The notes beneath the pieces were generated by a model that was given only the letters and a program-made list of their open reading frames with translations, made no database searches and was not told where the DNA came from. The position numbers and the translations under genes were made by a program. From W11650 sp963545585 (lineage in GTDB: Bacteria; Bacillota; Clostridia; Lachnospirales; Vallitaleaceae), in contig CAUUKX010000056.1 of NCBI GenBank assembly GCA_963545585.1, forward strand, positions 1 through 14,181: DNA of 14,181 nucleotides, read 5' to 3'. Below are positions 1-7,699 of this stretch, piece after piece. Positions within the stretch are counted from its first letter, which is position 1. Each line of letters begins with the position of its first letter.

Positions 1-64
1 ATGAAGGAATCTTAAAAATGATGACCTGTGGATAAATCTGCGGAAACTCAAGAAATTTCGGATA

Positions 65-92
65 TTGACAATATAAAAATTTAATGTATAAT
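65..92 (+). promoter_or_regulatory. Sigma-A promoter of the sugar-uptake operon
   Basis: A perfect -35 TTGACA (65-70) and a perfect -10 TATAAT (87-92) are separated by 16 bases in an AT-rich stretch. Transcription would start near position 99, giving an untranslated leader of about 120 bases before the lipoprotein gene at 220. With both hexamers at consensus, this is the strongest-looking promoter in the window. Control would then have to come from a repressor, plausibly the ROK protein encoded at the operon's end (inference). Confidence 0.85.
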
Positions 93-112
93 AAAACCAA
101 GTTATTAAAACG

Positions 113-140
113 ACTTTAAAAAGTTTATAGTCAAAACTAT
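113..140. promoter_or_regulatory. Possible operator: short inverted repeats just after the promoter
   Basis: Two adjacent symmetric sequences lie 15-40 bases downstream of the predicted transcription start. The first is ACTTTAAAAAGT (113-124). The second is ATAGT-CAAA-ACTAT (127-140). Their place between promoter and gene suits a repressor roadblock, and the operon encodes its own ROK regulator. In such AT-rich DNA these repeats could arise by chance, so the operator role is a guess. Confidence 0.25.
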
Positions 141-219
141 CAAAAAGGCGGGGTGATATTTGGCGAAAATGCAAAATTTAGCATAAGAAACAGCAACGAA
201 TCACAATGGGAGGATAAAC

Positions 220-1875
220 ATGAAGAAGATACTTAGTGTATTGATTGCCTTGATTTTAGCAAGCAGCGCTTTGACCGGGTGCGGAGAGCAGAAACCGACC
301 GGGAAAGAAGAAAAATCGCAAGAGCAGACAGGCAAACAGGAAGGCAAAACCGGGGAAAAAGCAGAAACACCGGCCGGTGATGATGTGATGGCCAAGTTTA
401 ATCACAGCGGTTATCCGATTTTAAAGGAAAAGGAAACCTTTGATATTTATGTTGCGCAGCTGTCGCCGGTGGTAGAGGCCAATGAGAAAGAAGTAGTTAA
501 AAAGGGAATTGAAGACACCAATGTCAATACCAACTTTATTGAAGTAGCTGGTTCCAGCTGGAAAGAAAAAATCAATATCCTGTTCAGCACGAATGCGCTG
601 CCGGATGCGATTTTAGGCGATATTTCCGTTGAGGAAAATTATACCCAGCTGTATCCGCTGGATGAGTTTTTAACCGAAGAAATTGCTCCGAATATTGTCA
701 AGTTCTTTAATTCCCGCCCGGAATACTGGGAAATCTTAAAAGCGCCGGATGGACATATTTACAGCTTGCCGACCGGTGATGAAACCTATTGGAATGCAAT
801 TGACTCGCAGATGTTTATCAATGAAAACTGGCTGAAAGCGGTTGGCAAGGAAGTGCCGAAAAATGCAGCCGAATTAAAGGAAGTATTGGCAGCGTTTAAA
901 AACGGTGACCCGAACGGCAACGGCGATACGACGGACGAAGTGCCGATGACCTTCCGCGGAATCTGGGGCTGGGGCGACGGCATGGAAAATGCTTTGGCAG
1001 CGTTTGGCGTATTTGAAAGCGGCTCGCATGTTATGACCAAGGACGGCGAAGTGAAGCTTGCCGCCAAGCAAGATGAATATTTTGAAGCGCTGAAGTTTTT
1101 CCATGAACTGTACGAAGAGGGCTTGATTGATTCCGAATGTTTTACTCAAAGCTCGGATCAGTACAAAGCCAAACTGGCTGAAGAAGTAGATAAATATGGT
1201 GTTGTTATTACTTATGATAAGCAGGATAAGACCAGAAACTGGCTGCCGCTGCTGCTGGCTGATAAAACCGGCAATATCACCGTCGGTTTGAATAATATCG
1301 AGCATGTGGACGGTTTCAGCATCTGCAAGACCTGTAAAAATCCGGGCGCACTGGTCAGATGGTATGACTACTGCAACAAAGATGTGGAAACGGTCTTAAA
1401 CTGGAACCGTGGTGTCAAAGGCGAAATGTGGAGAGACGCCGAAGGACATGAAGGTATGATTGAACTGTTAAATGATCCGGAAATTCAAAAAGCCAAAGGC
1501 GCCAACAACCGCGAAGAACTGCGGAGAATGCAGTCTTTCTCCGGTAAATCACCATCCTATATGGATTTGTCTTATCAGGATATCATTTATTCGGATCAAC
1601 CGAAAAAATTAAAGCCGCAGTTAAATCAAATGGTAATTGAAAAAGGCTATGGTGTCAAATCTTTACCGGCCGGTTTTTCTTCCAAGGAAAACTCGGAACG
1701 GCGGGGACTTTTGCTGACGGATATTGACAATTACTTGGGTAAGTTTGTTGCCACCTCTATCGTTGACGGAATTGATGAAAAAGGCTGGGAAACACACCTG
1801 AAAACTTTGGAAAAGTTGAAGGTGGACGAATATGTTAAACTTTGTCAGGAATTTGTCGATAGTCGTAAGAAATAA
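220..1875 (+). CDS. Sugar ABC transporter solute-binding lipoprotein (LplA/LipO family)
   Basis: This is the extracellular binding lipoprotein of a carbohydrate importer; it captures the sugar and delivers it to the two permeases encoded downstream. The 551 residues begin with a lipoprotein signal (charged MKK, hydrophobic stretch, lipobox L18-T-G-C21), followed by a Lys/Glu/Gln-rich linker to about residue 55 and then a family 1 type binding domain. Residues 230-240 (DPNGNGDTTDE) form the Asp/Asn/Gly calcium-like loop commonly seen in LplA-type proteins, and the length matches that group (about 500-560). GGGAGG at 208-213, six bases before the ATG, fixes the start. A strong terminator follows the stop, so this gene is probably transcribed more than the permeases. 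The exact ligand cannot be read from the sequence; LplA-type systems commonly carry oligosaccharides. Confidence 0.93.
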   Translation: MKKILSVLIALILASSALTGCGEQKPTGKEEKSQEQTGKQEGKTGEKAETPAGDDVMAKFNHSGYPILKEKETFDIYVAQLSPVVEANEKEVVKKGIEDTNVNTNFIEVAGSSWKEKINILFSTNALPDAILGDISVEENYTQLYPLDEFLTEEIAPNIVKFFNSRPEYWEILKAPDGHIYSLPTGDETYWNAIDSQMFINENWLKAVGKEVPKNAAELKEVLAAFKNGDPNGNGDTTDEVPMTFRGIWGWGDGMENALAAFGVFESGSHVMTKDGEVKLAAKQDEYFEALKFFHELYEEGLIDSECFTQSSDQYKAKLAEEVDKYGVVITYDKQDKTRNWLPLLLADKTGNITVGLNNIEHVDGFSICKTCKNPGALVRWYDYCNKDVETVLNWNRGVKGEMWRDAEGHEGMIELLNDPEIQKAKGANNREELRRMQSFSGKSPSYMDLSYQDIIYSDQPKKLKPQLNQMVIEKGYGVKSLPAGFSSKENSERRGLLLTDIDNYLGKFVATSIVDGIDEKGWETHLKTLEKLKVDEYVKLCQEFVDSRKK

Positions 1876-1889
1876 GCTTTTCTATGATC

Positions 1890-1920
1890 AGACCGCCTGC
1901 TGTAGGCGGTCTTGTTTTTT
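1890..1920 (+). terminator. Intrinsic terminator/attenuator between binding protein and permeases
   Basis: AGACCGCC (1890-1897) pairs perfectly with GGCGGTCT (1905-1912). One more T-A pair makes a 9 bp stem with a 5-base loop, followed by TGTTTTTT (1913-1920). It lies 14 bases after the lipoprotein stop codon and before two permease genes that show no clear promoter of their own. It therefore probably acts as a partial terminator that keeps binding-protein mRNA in excess over permease mRNA. Confidence 0.88.
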
Positions 1921-2056
1921 CGGAAAAGGAAATTTTATACACATTACCGTTGACGGCGGCATCTCACGAAGCGGAAAAGCGGCGGCTGAGGACGGAAGAA
2001 GCGAAAACAAGGATAAAAGGTACATGGACTTAGAACCGAAGCGGGAAAGGACAGTT

Positions 2057-2989
2057 ATGGAAAAGCAAAAGCGAAAAGAAAACGCAGGGAACAGGATAAT
2101 TCGTTATATCAAAAAGAGTTATATGCTTTATCTTTTTTTACTGCCGGCAGTGATTTATACGATTTTATTTGACTATATGCCGATGTATGGCATTCAAATT
2201 GCGTTTAAGGATTTTAAATCGGATTTGGGGATTCAGGCCAGTGCATGGGCAGGATTGAAATACTTTAAGATATTTTTTGAATCCTATCAGTTTGAGAGCC
2301 TGATTAAAAACACTTTGATATTAAGCCTTTACGCACTAATGGCCGGATTTCCCATTCCGATTATTCTGGCATTTTTATTGAACTATATTAAAAATCTGAA
2401 GCTGAAAAAATTGACGCAAATGGTAACCTATGCGCCGCACTTTATTTCGACGGTGGTTTTTTGCGGCATGCTTTTTGTTTTGTTGGGAACGGATGGGATT
2501 TATAATCAGATTTTGGGCGTGTTCGGCATCAAGCCGATTGGGTTTATGACTAAGGCTGAAAATTTCCGTCATGTCTATGTTTGGTCAGGCATCATCCAGC
2601 AAATGGGCTGGAATTCCATTATTTATATTGCGGCACTGACCTCGGTCAGCCCGGAAATTCATGAGGCGGCGATTGTTGACGGCGCCAGTAAGCTGGACCG
2701 GATTATTCATATTGATTGGCCGTCGATTATGCCGACCGCAGTTATGCTTTTGATTTTAAGCGCCGGTCGGATTATGACTTTGGGCTTTGAAAAGGCGTTT
2801 TTATTGCAGAATGATTTGAACTTGGATTATTCAGAAATCATTGCTACCTATGTTTACAAAATCGGTATTTTAAGCCGTCAGTTAAGTCTGTCGGCGGCAA
2901 TCGGTCTATTTAATAATATCATTAACTTTGTCCTGCTCTTAGTGGTCAATCAGTTTTCCAAGAAAATGACCAAAGTAGGGGTCATGTAA
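2057..2989 (+). CDS. Sugar ABC transporter permease, LplB type
   Basis: This is one of two membrane subunits forming the translocation channel for the ligand bound by the upstream lipoprotein. The 310 residues contain about six hydrophobic segments, the first around residues 22-38. The EAA loop that docks the ATPase is at about 203-222 (EAAIVDGASKLDRIIHIDWP). The start of the mature family pattern (YLFLLPAVIY, then MPMYGIQIAFKDF) is typical of LplB. The reading frame is open back to 1832, but the 5' part has no family similarity. ATG 2057 is preferred because AAAGGA (2046-2051) lies five bases before it; ATG 2024 is an alternative adding 11 residues. The next permease starts 34 bases after the stop. 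Confidence 0.92.
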   Translation: MEKQKRKENAGNRIIRYIKKSYMLYLFLLPAVIYTILFDYMPMYGIQIAFKDFKSDLGIQASAWAGLKYFKIFFESYQFESLIKNTLILSLYALMAGFPIPIILAFLLNYIKNLKLKKLTQMVTYAPHFISTVVFCGMLFVLLGTDGIYNQILGVFGIKPIGFMTKAENFRHVYVWSGIIQQMGWNSIIYIAALTSVSPEIHEAAIVDGASKLDRIIHIDWPSIMPTAVMLLILSAGRIMTLGFEKAFLLQNDLNLDYSEIIATYVYKIGILSRQLSLSAAIGLFNNIINFVLLLVVNQFSKKMTKVGVM

Positions 2990-3023
2990 AAATGCAGTTT
3001 ATGAAAAGGAAGGGAGAAACAAA

Positions 3024-3911
3024 ATGAAAAGAGGCTGGCTGCATAATGACAAGACGTTTGACCGTCTGGTTACTATTTTGGTGGTGCTGATTCTAATTTC
3101 TATTTTTTATCCGCTGTACTTTGTGGTGATTGCTTCCATCAGTAATCCTGACTTAGTGTCGGCGGGCAAGGTTTGGTTTTGGCCAAGAGGCATTAGTTTT
3201 GAGGGATATGAGTTTATTTTAAAAGACGTTCGGATTCTGCGCGGCTATTTTAATACGATCATATATACCGGCGGCGGTACGCTGCTGGCGCTGATGTTGA
3301 CGATTCCGGCCGGATATGCGCTGTCGCGGAAGGACTTGAAAGGCTCTAAATTGATTATGCTGTTTTTTGTCTTTACCATGTATTTCGGCGGTGGCTTGAT
3401 TCCGACATATTTAGTGGTCAAGCAATTGGGGCTGGTTGATACACGAGCGGTGCTGATTGTTTTAGGCTCGTTTTCAGTCTTTAATTTGATTATTACCCGT
3501 TCCTTTTACTTAAATACCATGCCGCGGGAATTACAGGAGGCGGCTGAGGTCGACGGCTGCAATATTTTTCAATATTTTTTCTATGTTGTCCTGCCGCTGT
3601 CCAAGTCGATTATTTCGGTTATTGGGCTGTATTATGCGGTTAATCACTGGAATTCCTTTTTTAACGGCTTAATTTATATCAATAATGTTAAGCTCTATCC
3701 TTTACAACTGATTTTGCGCGATATTTTGATTTCCGGTCAAACCATTGATACTTCCATTACCGATTTGGAAATGATTAAGCGTCTGGAACAAATTTCCCGA
3801 ACCATCAAATACGGTGTTATCATCGTATCTTCTCTGCCAGTGCTGATGCTTTATCCGCTGGTGCAAAAGCATTTCGTCAAGGGCGTGATGATTGGTTCAG
3901 TCAAATCCTAA
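3024..3911 (+). CDS. Sugar ABC transporter permease, YtcP/LplC type
   Basis: This is the second membrane subunit of the sugar importer, partner of the LplB-type permease just upstream. It has 295 residues and about six hydrophobic segments. Residues around 76-100 (GYFNTIIYTGGGT and on) are typical of the family. The ATPase-docking EAA loop is at about 172-191 (EAAEVDGCNIFQYFFYVVLP). The C-terminal VQKHFVKGVMIGSVKS is the characteristic end of LplC/YtcP proteins. AGGGAG (3011-3016) seven bases before the ATG supports the start. No ATPase gene is present in the operon, which is usual for this class; a shared MsmX-like ATPase encoded elsewhere is expected (family knowledge). Confidence 0.93.
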   Translation: MKRGWLHNDKTFDRLVTILVVLILISIFYPLYFVVIASISNPDLVSAGKVWFWPRGISFEGYEFILKDVRILRGYFNTIIYTGGGTLLALMLTIPAGYALSRKDLKGSKLIMLFFVFTMYFGGGLIPTYLVVKQLGLVDTRAVLIVLGSFSVFNLIITRSFYLNTMPRELQEAAEVDGCNIFQYFFYVVLPLSKSIISVIGLYYAVNHWNSFFNGLIYINNVKLYPLQLILRDILISGQTIDTSITDLEMIKRLEQISRTIKYGVIIVSSLPVLMLYPLVQKHFVKGVMIGSVKS

Positions 3912-4068
3912 CCCGCTGGACTTGCGGCGAATTGCGGGGGGGCTGACGAAGCGGAAACCTATTTTTGTCAGGCTGGTTATATCTGCTTCGGAATGGGAAT
4001 GCGGCTTGTATTTGCCGCAGCAAAGGAAGTCGTTTGGCAGGGGATTGAGAAGTAGGAGAAAAATTAAA

Positions 4069-5250
4069 ATGAGAACAGAAAAGCAACTGCTGGAGTCTTT
4101 TCAGTATATTGATAATAAAATAACAAGGATAACGCCTTATTTAAAAAATATCCAAACCGTCAGTCAGTTTAGCTTTGGCACATGGAACAGCCGCCAGCAT
4201 ATGATTCTGGCGATAGAAGCCGGAACGGAAACCGGTTTTGGAGAAAGCATCATTGCCACCAATCAGCCAGAGATAGATGTGCATATTTATCACAGTCAGT
4301 TGGCGGAGATAGTCGGCTGCGGTGTGTTTGCAGCTATTGAGAGAGTGCGGGCACAAAGAGGCCGGTGGCCAGAGAAGCTGACGGAGCTGCTGGAAATGGC
4401 TTTGCTTGATTTGGCGGGAAAGTGTGCGCAGACAGCGACGATTAAACTGTTGGCTCTGCCGTATCGGCAGCCGGTTTACGGTGTTTCGGTGATTTTAAGC
4501 CGACAGCCGGAGGAAGTTCGGCAAAAAGCACAAGCTGCCAAGGCAAATGGCCGGACACGCTTTTTGAAGCTGAAATTATTTGGGGAAGAAGATTTGGATT
4601 TGGAGCTGATTCGGACGGCACGTCAGGTTTGCCCGCGGGAGGAATGTTACTTAATCGGCGATGTCAACGGCGGGTATCGGGAGCTGGAGCAGGAAGTAAG
4701 CCTTGAGGAAATTGCCGCCTCCCTGAACCGGCTGTATGCGGCTGGTTTAGATGCCTGCGAAGACCCGGCCTATATCAGCAATCAGGACTGGGTGCGTCTG
4801 CAAGAGCGCTGCACCGGGCTGTGTCTGATTCCGGATTATCCGCTGCGGCCAGCCAGAGAAGCAGTGCATACGCTGCTGCCGGGGATGGGCGGGATTTATA
4901 ATATTCATCCGGCGGTCATGGGCTCGCTTCTGGATGCGGTGCTGTTAGCCGAAAAAATCCAAGACATCGGCGCTAAGGTGATGATTGGCGATGACAGTTT
5001 AGTCGGCCCTGCCGCCACAGTTTGGCAGCAGCTGGCAATGGGACTGGGCGCAGTTTGGGTGGAGGCGATAGAAAAAGAGAAAGATTCCGATTTTTATTAC
5101 CGGGCAGTGAGAGATTTGGCGACCGATAGCCGGTGCTTTCCGATTGCGTACAGTGAAAAGCCGGGATTTGGCATTGACATAAAAGAGTCTATTTTAAAGG
5201 AAGAAACAGACTATGATAGTATTACAGGATTTAAGCCAAAAACTGATTAA
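4069..5250 (+). CDS. Enolase-superfamily enzyme (mandelate racemase/muconate lactonizing type)
   Basis: This is a predicted cytoplasmic, Mg-dependent enzyme that abstracts a proton alpha to a carboxylate (epimerase, racemase or acid-sugar dehydratase). The 393 residues comprise an N-terminal capping domain (about 1-130) and a barrel domain. The K167-x-K169 pair matches the family's first catalytic motif. The metal ligands are probably D198 (GDVNG), E231 (CEDP) and D256 (PDYP). At the sixth barrel strand, where MLE/epimerase members have Lys (NIKP), this protein has H280 (NIHP). A GDDS motif at 307-310 follows. So the precise subgroup and reaction are open. The frame is open upstream to 3892, but ATG 4069 with TAGGAG (4053-4058) is the likely start. 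Being in the sugar operon suggests action on the imported sugar acid (inference). It overlaps the ROK gene by 38 bases. Confidence 0.87.
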   Translation: MRTEKQLLESFQYIDNKITRITPYLKNIQTVSQFSFGTWNSRQHMILAIEAGTETGFGESIIATNQPEIDVHIYHSQLAEIVGCGVFAAIERVRAQRGRWPEKLTELLEMALLDLAGKCAQTATIKLLALPYRQPVYGVSVILSRQPEEVRQKAQAAKANGRTRFLKLKLFGEEDLDLELIRTARQVCPREECYLIGDVNGGYRELEQEVSLEEIAASLNRLYAAGLDACEDPAYISNQDWVRLQERCTGLCLIPDYPLRPAREAVHTLLPGMGGIYNIHPAVMGSLLDAVLLAEKIQDIGAKVMIGDDSLVGPAATVWQQLAMGLGAVWVEAIEKEKDSDFYYRAVRDLATDSRCFPIAYSEKPGFGIDIKESILKEETDYDSITGFKPKTD

Positions 5251-6376
5251 AAACAGCAATCAGCGCCGTATTCTCAGCCTCGTTCGGAAGGAAAAGAAAA
5301 CTACCAAGGCGGAAATTGCCAAATGCCTGAAGCTGAGTGTTCCGACGGTAACAAGCAATATCATGCTGCTGGAAGAAGCCGGATTTTTAAGGCAGTCGGA
5401 AGGAGCGGACTCGACTGGCGGCCGACCGCCGGCGGTGATTGAGTTTTTGAGCGATTCGTATTATTCGGTGGGAACGGAAATCAAATGGGAAAGTACGGAC
5501 ATTATTATTACGGATTTGAATTATTGCTGCGTTGCCCGCCAGGAATTGACGATTGGCTTAAAGGCGGGGATGGGCAGTGTAATTCAGGCGCTGGAAGACT
5601 GGCTGGAGCGGAGCATTGCCGCTTTGCGGCTGCCGGCAGAGAAGATTTTGGGAGTTGGCTTTTCGCTGCATGGCATTGTCGATGAAGAAAGTCTGTGTAT
5701 CAAGTTTCCCTTTGCCGACCGCTGGTTTGATTTTTCCCAATATAAAAACCGCTTGAAATGGCCGGTTTTTCTGGAAAATGAAGCCAATCTGGGAGCTAAG
5801 GCGGAACTGGAGATTGGTCTGGCTGCCAGAGAGGCACATGATATCGTGTTTTTATCAATCAATCAGGGAGTTGGTGCTGGTGTGGTCATCAGCGATCACT
5901 TATATAAGGGGCGAAGCAGCGGTGCGGGTGAGTTTGGCCACACGGTGGTTCAAAATCAAGGGCGGCGTTGCCGGTGCGGGATGCTCGGCTGCTGGGAAGC
6001 ATATGTTTCGGTGCCGGCTTTGGAGGAAAGCTACCCGGGCGGCCGGCTGCTGGCGGCGGAGATTTTTGAGAGCTATGGGCGTGGAGAAGCGGTGGCCGTG
6101 CGCCATGTGGATGAGTATATTCACTTTTTGGGGCTGGGGATTCGCAATATCATGCTGATTTTAGACCCGGATTATATTATTATCGGCGGCGAAATGAGTT
6201 TATATGCACACTTGTTTCAGGACAAATTGTCGGCGGTTTTGCAGGAATCGCTGCGGCCGATTCATCCGCTGCGCCATATTTTGCGGATATCCGGCCTGAA
6301 ACAAGAAGCGTCCTTACTGGGAGCGGCCATGCTGCCGCTGGAAAGCGTGTTTAATTTAAATAACCGGATTTTATAG
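5213..6376 (+). CDS. ROK-family transcriptional regulator (XylR/NagC-like)
   Basis: This is a predicted DNA-binding sugar sensor of 387 residues. Residues about 15-60 form a winged helix-turn-helix (KAEIAKCLKLSVPTVTSNI, then a GGRPP linker at 69-73). The rest is a ROK sugar-binding domain. The domain shows ENEAN at 188-192, the glycine-rich GVGAGVVI at 219-226, GAGEFGH ending at H243, and the zinc motif C253-x-C255-GMLG-C260. The kinase-typical Asp in ENDAN is Glu here, as in regulators rather than sugar kinases. The start at 5213 lies inside the enzyme gene; AAAGGAAG (5196-5203) precedes it, and the HTH begins right after it. As the last gene of the operon it is the obvious candidate for repressing the promoter at 65-92 in the absence of inducer (inference). 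Confidence 0.92.
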   Translation: MIVLQDLSQKLIKNSNQRRILSLVRKEKKTTKAEIAKCLKLSVPTVTSNIMLLEEAGFLRQSEGADSTGGRPPAVIEFLSDSYYSVGTEIKWESTDIIITDLNYCCVARQELTIGLKAGMGSVIQALEDWLERSIAALRLPAEKILGVGFSLHGIVDEESLCIKFPFADRWFDFSQYKNRLKWPVFLENEANLGAKAELEIGLAAREAHDIVFLSINQGVGAGVVISDHLYKGRSSGAGEFGHTVVQNQGRRCRCGMLGCWEAYVSVPALEESYPGGRLLAAEIFESYGRGEAVAVRHVDEYIHFLGLGIRNIMLILDPDYIIIGGEMSLYAHLFQDKLSAVLQESLRPIHPLRHILRISGLKQEASLLGAAMLPLESVFNLNNRIL

Positions 6377-6427
6377 CTGCTTTGAAGTGAAAACATCAGA
6401 TTACGCCGCAATAGGAAGGCAGACAGT

Positions 6428-6490
6428 ATGTCGATTCCGAATATTATGAAATATATCGGCCTAACTACCGGGCAGATTGCCAAGTTGTAA
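6428..6490 (+). CDS. Small ORF (20 aa), unknown
   Basis: The ORF reads ATG to TAA at 6488-6490 and encodes a 20-residue peptide beginning MSIPNIMKYIG and ending in QIAKL. AGGAAGG (6413-6419), eight bases before the ATG, is an excellent ribosome binding site and the main reason to list it. It resembles no family I recognise. It could be a real small peptide, a leader peptide, or the surviving start of a lost gene. It sits 51 bases after the ROK stop codon and could be read on that transcript. Confidence 0.3.
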   Translation: MSIPNIMKYIGLTTGQIAKL

Positions 6491-6499
6491 AAAAACGGG

Positions 6500-6528
6500 T
6501 TGAAAACGAAAGCCCAATATGCTACTAT
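6500..6528 (+). promoter_or_regulatory. Promoter for the methyltransferase/metal-chelate cluster
   Basis: The -35 TTGAAA (6500-6505) and -10 TACTAT (6523-6528) are separated by 17 bases. A TATAAT offset by three bases (6526-6531) overlaps the -10. Transcription would start about 6535, giving a roughly 200-base leader before the methyltransferase at 6744, with the 46-codon ORF in the leader. No binding site for Fur or another metal regulator stands out. Confidence 0.6.
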
Positions 6529-6554
6529 AATTATATAATTCATTTCATGAAGGA

Positions 6555-6695
6555 ATGAGCAAAAGTGCTGAAAATAAGAGTCAGATAAAAAAGATCAAGA
6601 AGATCATAAAAGCAAAGTTTAGAACAGATTTTGTATTTTATGGTCTTTTTTTCGGTTTGGTATCGGCGCTTTCAGCGGAAGAACTGGAAAATTAG
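6555..6695 (+). CDS. Small ORF (46 aa), basic N-terminus plus one hydrophobic segment, unknown
   Basis: The peptide starts with a Lys-rich stretch (KSQIKKIKKIIKAKF, residues 8-22). It continues with a hydrophobic segment (residues about 26-39, FVFYGLFFGLVSAL) and ends in EELEN, the layout of a small single-pass membrane or secreted peptide. It is the first ORF of any length after the promoter at 6500-6528. Against it, the only Shine-Dalgarno-like sequence (AAGGA, 6550-6554) touches the ATG, which is too close for normal initiation. No family is recognised. It could equally be a chance ORF or gene remnant. Confidence 0.3.
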   Translation: MSKSAENKSQIKKIKKIIKAKFRTDFVFYGLFFGLVSALSAEELEN

Positions 6696-6743
6696 CAAAT
6701 GATTAAGCCAAGATAGATATGGCAACAGAAAGGAAATGAGCAT

Positions 6744-7520
6744 ATGAACACAGAAGCAGCAAAAAAATTATGGCAGTCAATGGCAGCCAGATTTTCTGAA
6801 ATGGAGATTCCGACGGCGGCTGATAATTTTACTATGAAAATAATTACCGAAAATGAGATGTGCAGACCGGGGCAGCGGGTGCTGGACGTAGGCTGCGGCG
6901 CTGGCCGGTATGCGATTGCACTGGATAAGCTGGGCATGCAGGTAACGGCAACTGATTTCTCCGAAGATATGCTGGCAGCGGCGAAAAACTGTGCAGCCGC
7001 CCATCAGGCAAAAAACATTACTTTTTCCTGCGATGATTGGCTGCACATGGATATTCGGGAGAAAGGCTGGGAAAATCAATTTGATTTGGTGCTGTGCAAT
7101 ATGACGCCGGCCATTCGAGATGAAGACAGTCTTCAGAAAGCAATTGCCGCCTGTAAGGGATGGCTTATGATTACCAAACCCTGCCGCCGCACCAATTCCA
7201 TACAGGACGAATTGTTAAAACGCCTGAATTTGAAAAACAGCTTTGTCAATTCCGACCGGCAAATCAAGCTGGCATTTGACTTTTTGTGGCAAATGGGAAA
7301 AAACCCGCAAATGAGATGTGAAAAAGATAACTGGGAAAATGAGCGAACCTTGGCCGAAGCAATAAAATACTATTCTCTGTTTATTGAAAATAGCGAGGGC
7401 AGCTTGACGGACAGCCAAAAACAGCAAATGACCGAGTATTTGACCGGGATTGCAGTCGACGGGATGATTATAGATAAGACCGATACGGTTTCTTATGCGC
7501 TTTATTGCCGGATGGTTTAG
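6744..7520 (+). CDS. Class I SAM-dependent methyltransferase
   Basis: This is a predicted cytoplasmic methyltransferase of 258 residues with a Rossmann-like SAM-binding fold. Motif I is VLDVGCGAGRYA at 46-57. The acidic residue ending strand 2 is D71 (VTATDFS). Motif IV is FDLVLCNMTP. These show SAM binding; the acceptor cannot be deduced. AGGAAA (6731-6736), seven bases before the ATG, supports the start. It is the first full-length gene of a cluster whose next three genes form a metal-chelate importer. It may therefore modify the imported chelate or its ligand, or act on a small molecule linked to the metal (inference). A 186-base purine-rich spacer separates it from the binding-protein gene. 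Confidence 0.88.
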   Translation: MNTEAAKKLWQSMAARFSEMEIPTAADNFTMKIITENEMCRPGQRVLDVGCGAGRYAIALDKLGMQVTATDFSEDMLAAAKNCAAAHQAKNITFSCDDWLHMDIREKGWENQFDLVLCNMTPAIRDEDSLQKAIAACKGWLMITKPCRRTNSIQDELLKRLNLKNSFVNSDRQIKLAFDFLWQMGKNPQMRCEKDNWENERTLAEAIKYYSLFIENSEGSLTDSQKQQMTEYLTGIAVDGMIIDKTDTVSYALYCRMV

Positions 7521-7627
7521 AGCAGCAAAGAGCAGACGAAAATAGAAAAAAGAAAGCATAAAAAAAAGCACAAAAAGTACATAAAAGCCAAAAGAAAGGA
7601 GAAAAGGAGCGGCTGCATTTTAGGTTC

Positions 7628-7699
7628 ATGATGCAAGCTATTGAAAAGATTTATCGGCATCACCATATAAGTCCGTATTATGCAGCAGCCCCGTTTTAA
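7628..7699 (+). CDS. Small His-containing ORF (23 aa) directly upstream of the binding protein
   Basis: The ORF begins with ATGATG, contains an RHHH run at residues 10-13 and a PYY at 16-18, and stops at 7697-7699, seven bases before the binding-protein ATG. That gap would suit translational coupling, and the binding protein itself has no visible ribosome binding site. Two strong AGGAG-type sites lie at 7595-7609, but about 18 bases or more from this ATG, which is longer than normal. Unknown function; a leader peptide or metal-sensing peptide is speculation. Confidence 0.3.
   Translation: MMQAIEKIYRHHHISPYYAAAPF

Larger units (their letters stand above)
6377..6743 (+). other. 367-base gap between operons with promoter and small ORFs
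   Basis: This stretch separates the sugar operon from the methyltransferase/importer cluster. It contains a 20-codon ORF with a strong ribosome binding site (6428-6490), a promoter (6500-6528) and a 46-codon ORF (6555-6695), each listed separately. I see no clear intrinsic terminator for the ROK gene and no RNA gene or riboswitch. Confidence 0.6.

Noticed and set aside
160..186. An 8-codon ORF starting TTG after AAGGCGGGGTG in the leader of the first operon.
   Set aside because: It is very short and uses a rare start. There is no attenuator-like structure tied to it, so chance is likelier.
1832..2056. Upstream in-frame extension of the LplB-type permease, overlapping the lipoprotein gene and reading through the terminator.
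   Set aside because: It crosses the intrinsic terminator hairpin and has no family similarity; ATG 2057 has a proper ribosome binding site.
3892..4068. Upstream in-frame extension of the enolase-superfamily ORF.
   Set aside because: The residues do not resemble the family's capping domain, the stretch overlaps the permease end, and a good ribosome binding site marks ATG 4069.
7521..7627. Purine-rich spacer considered as a riboswitch leader for the importer.
   Set aside because: No cobalamin, nickel/cobalt or other riboswitch core could be recognised, and base pairing is minimal in this A-rich stretch.
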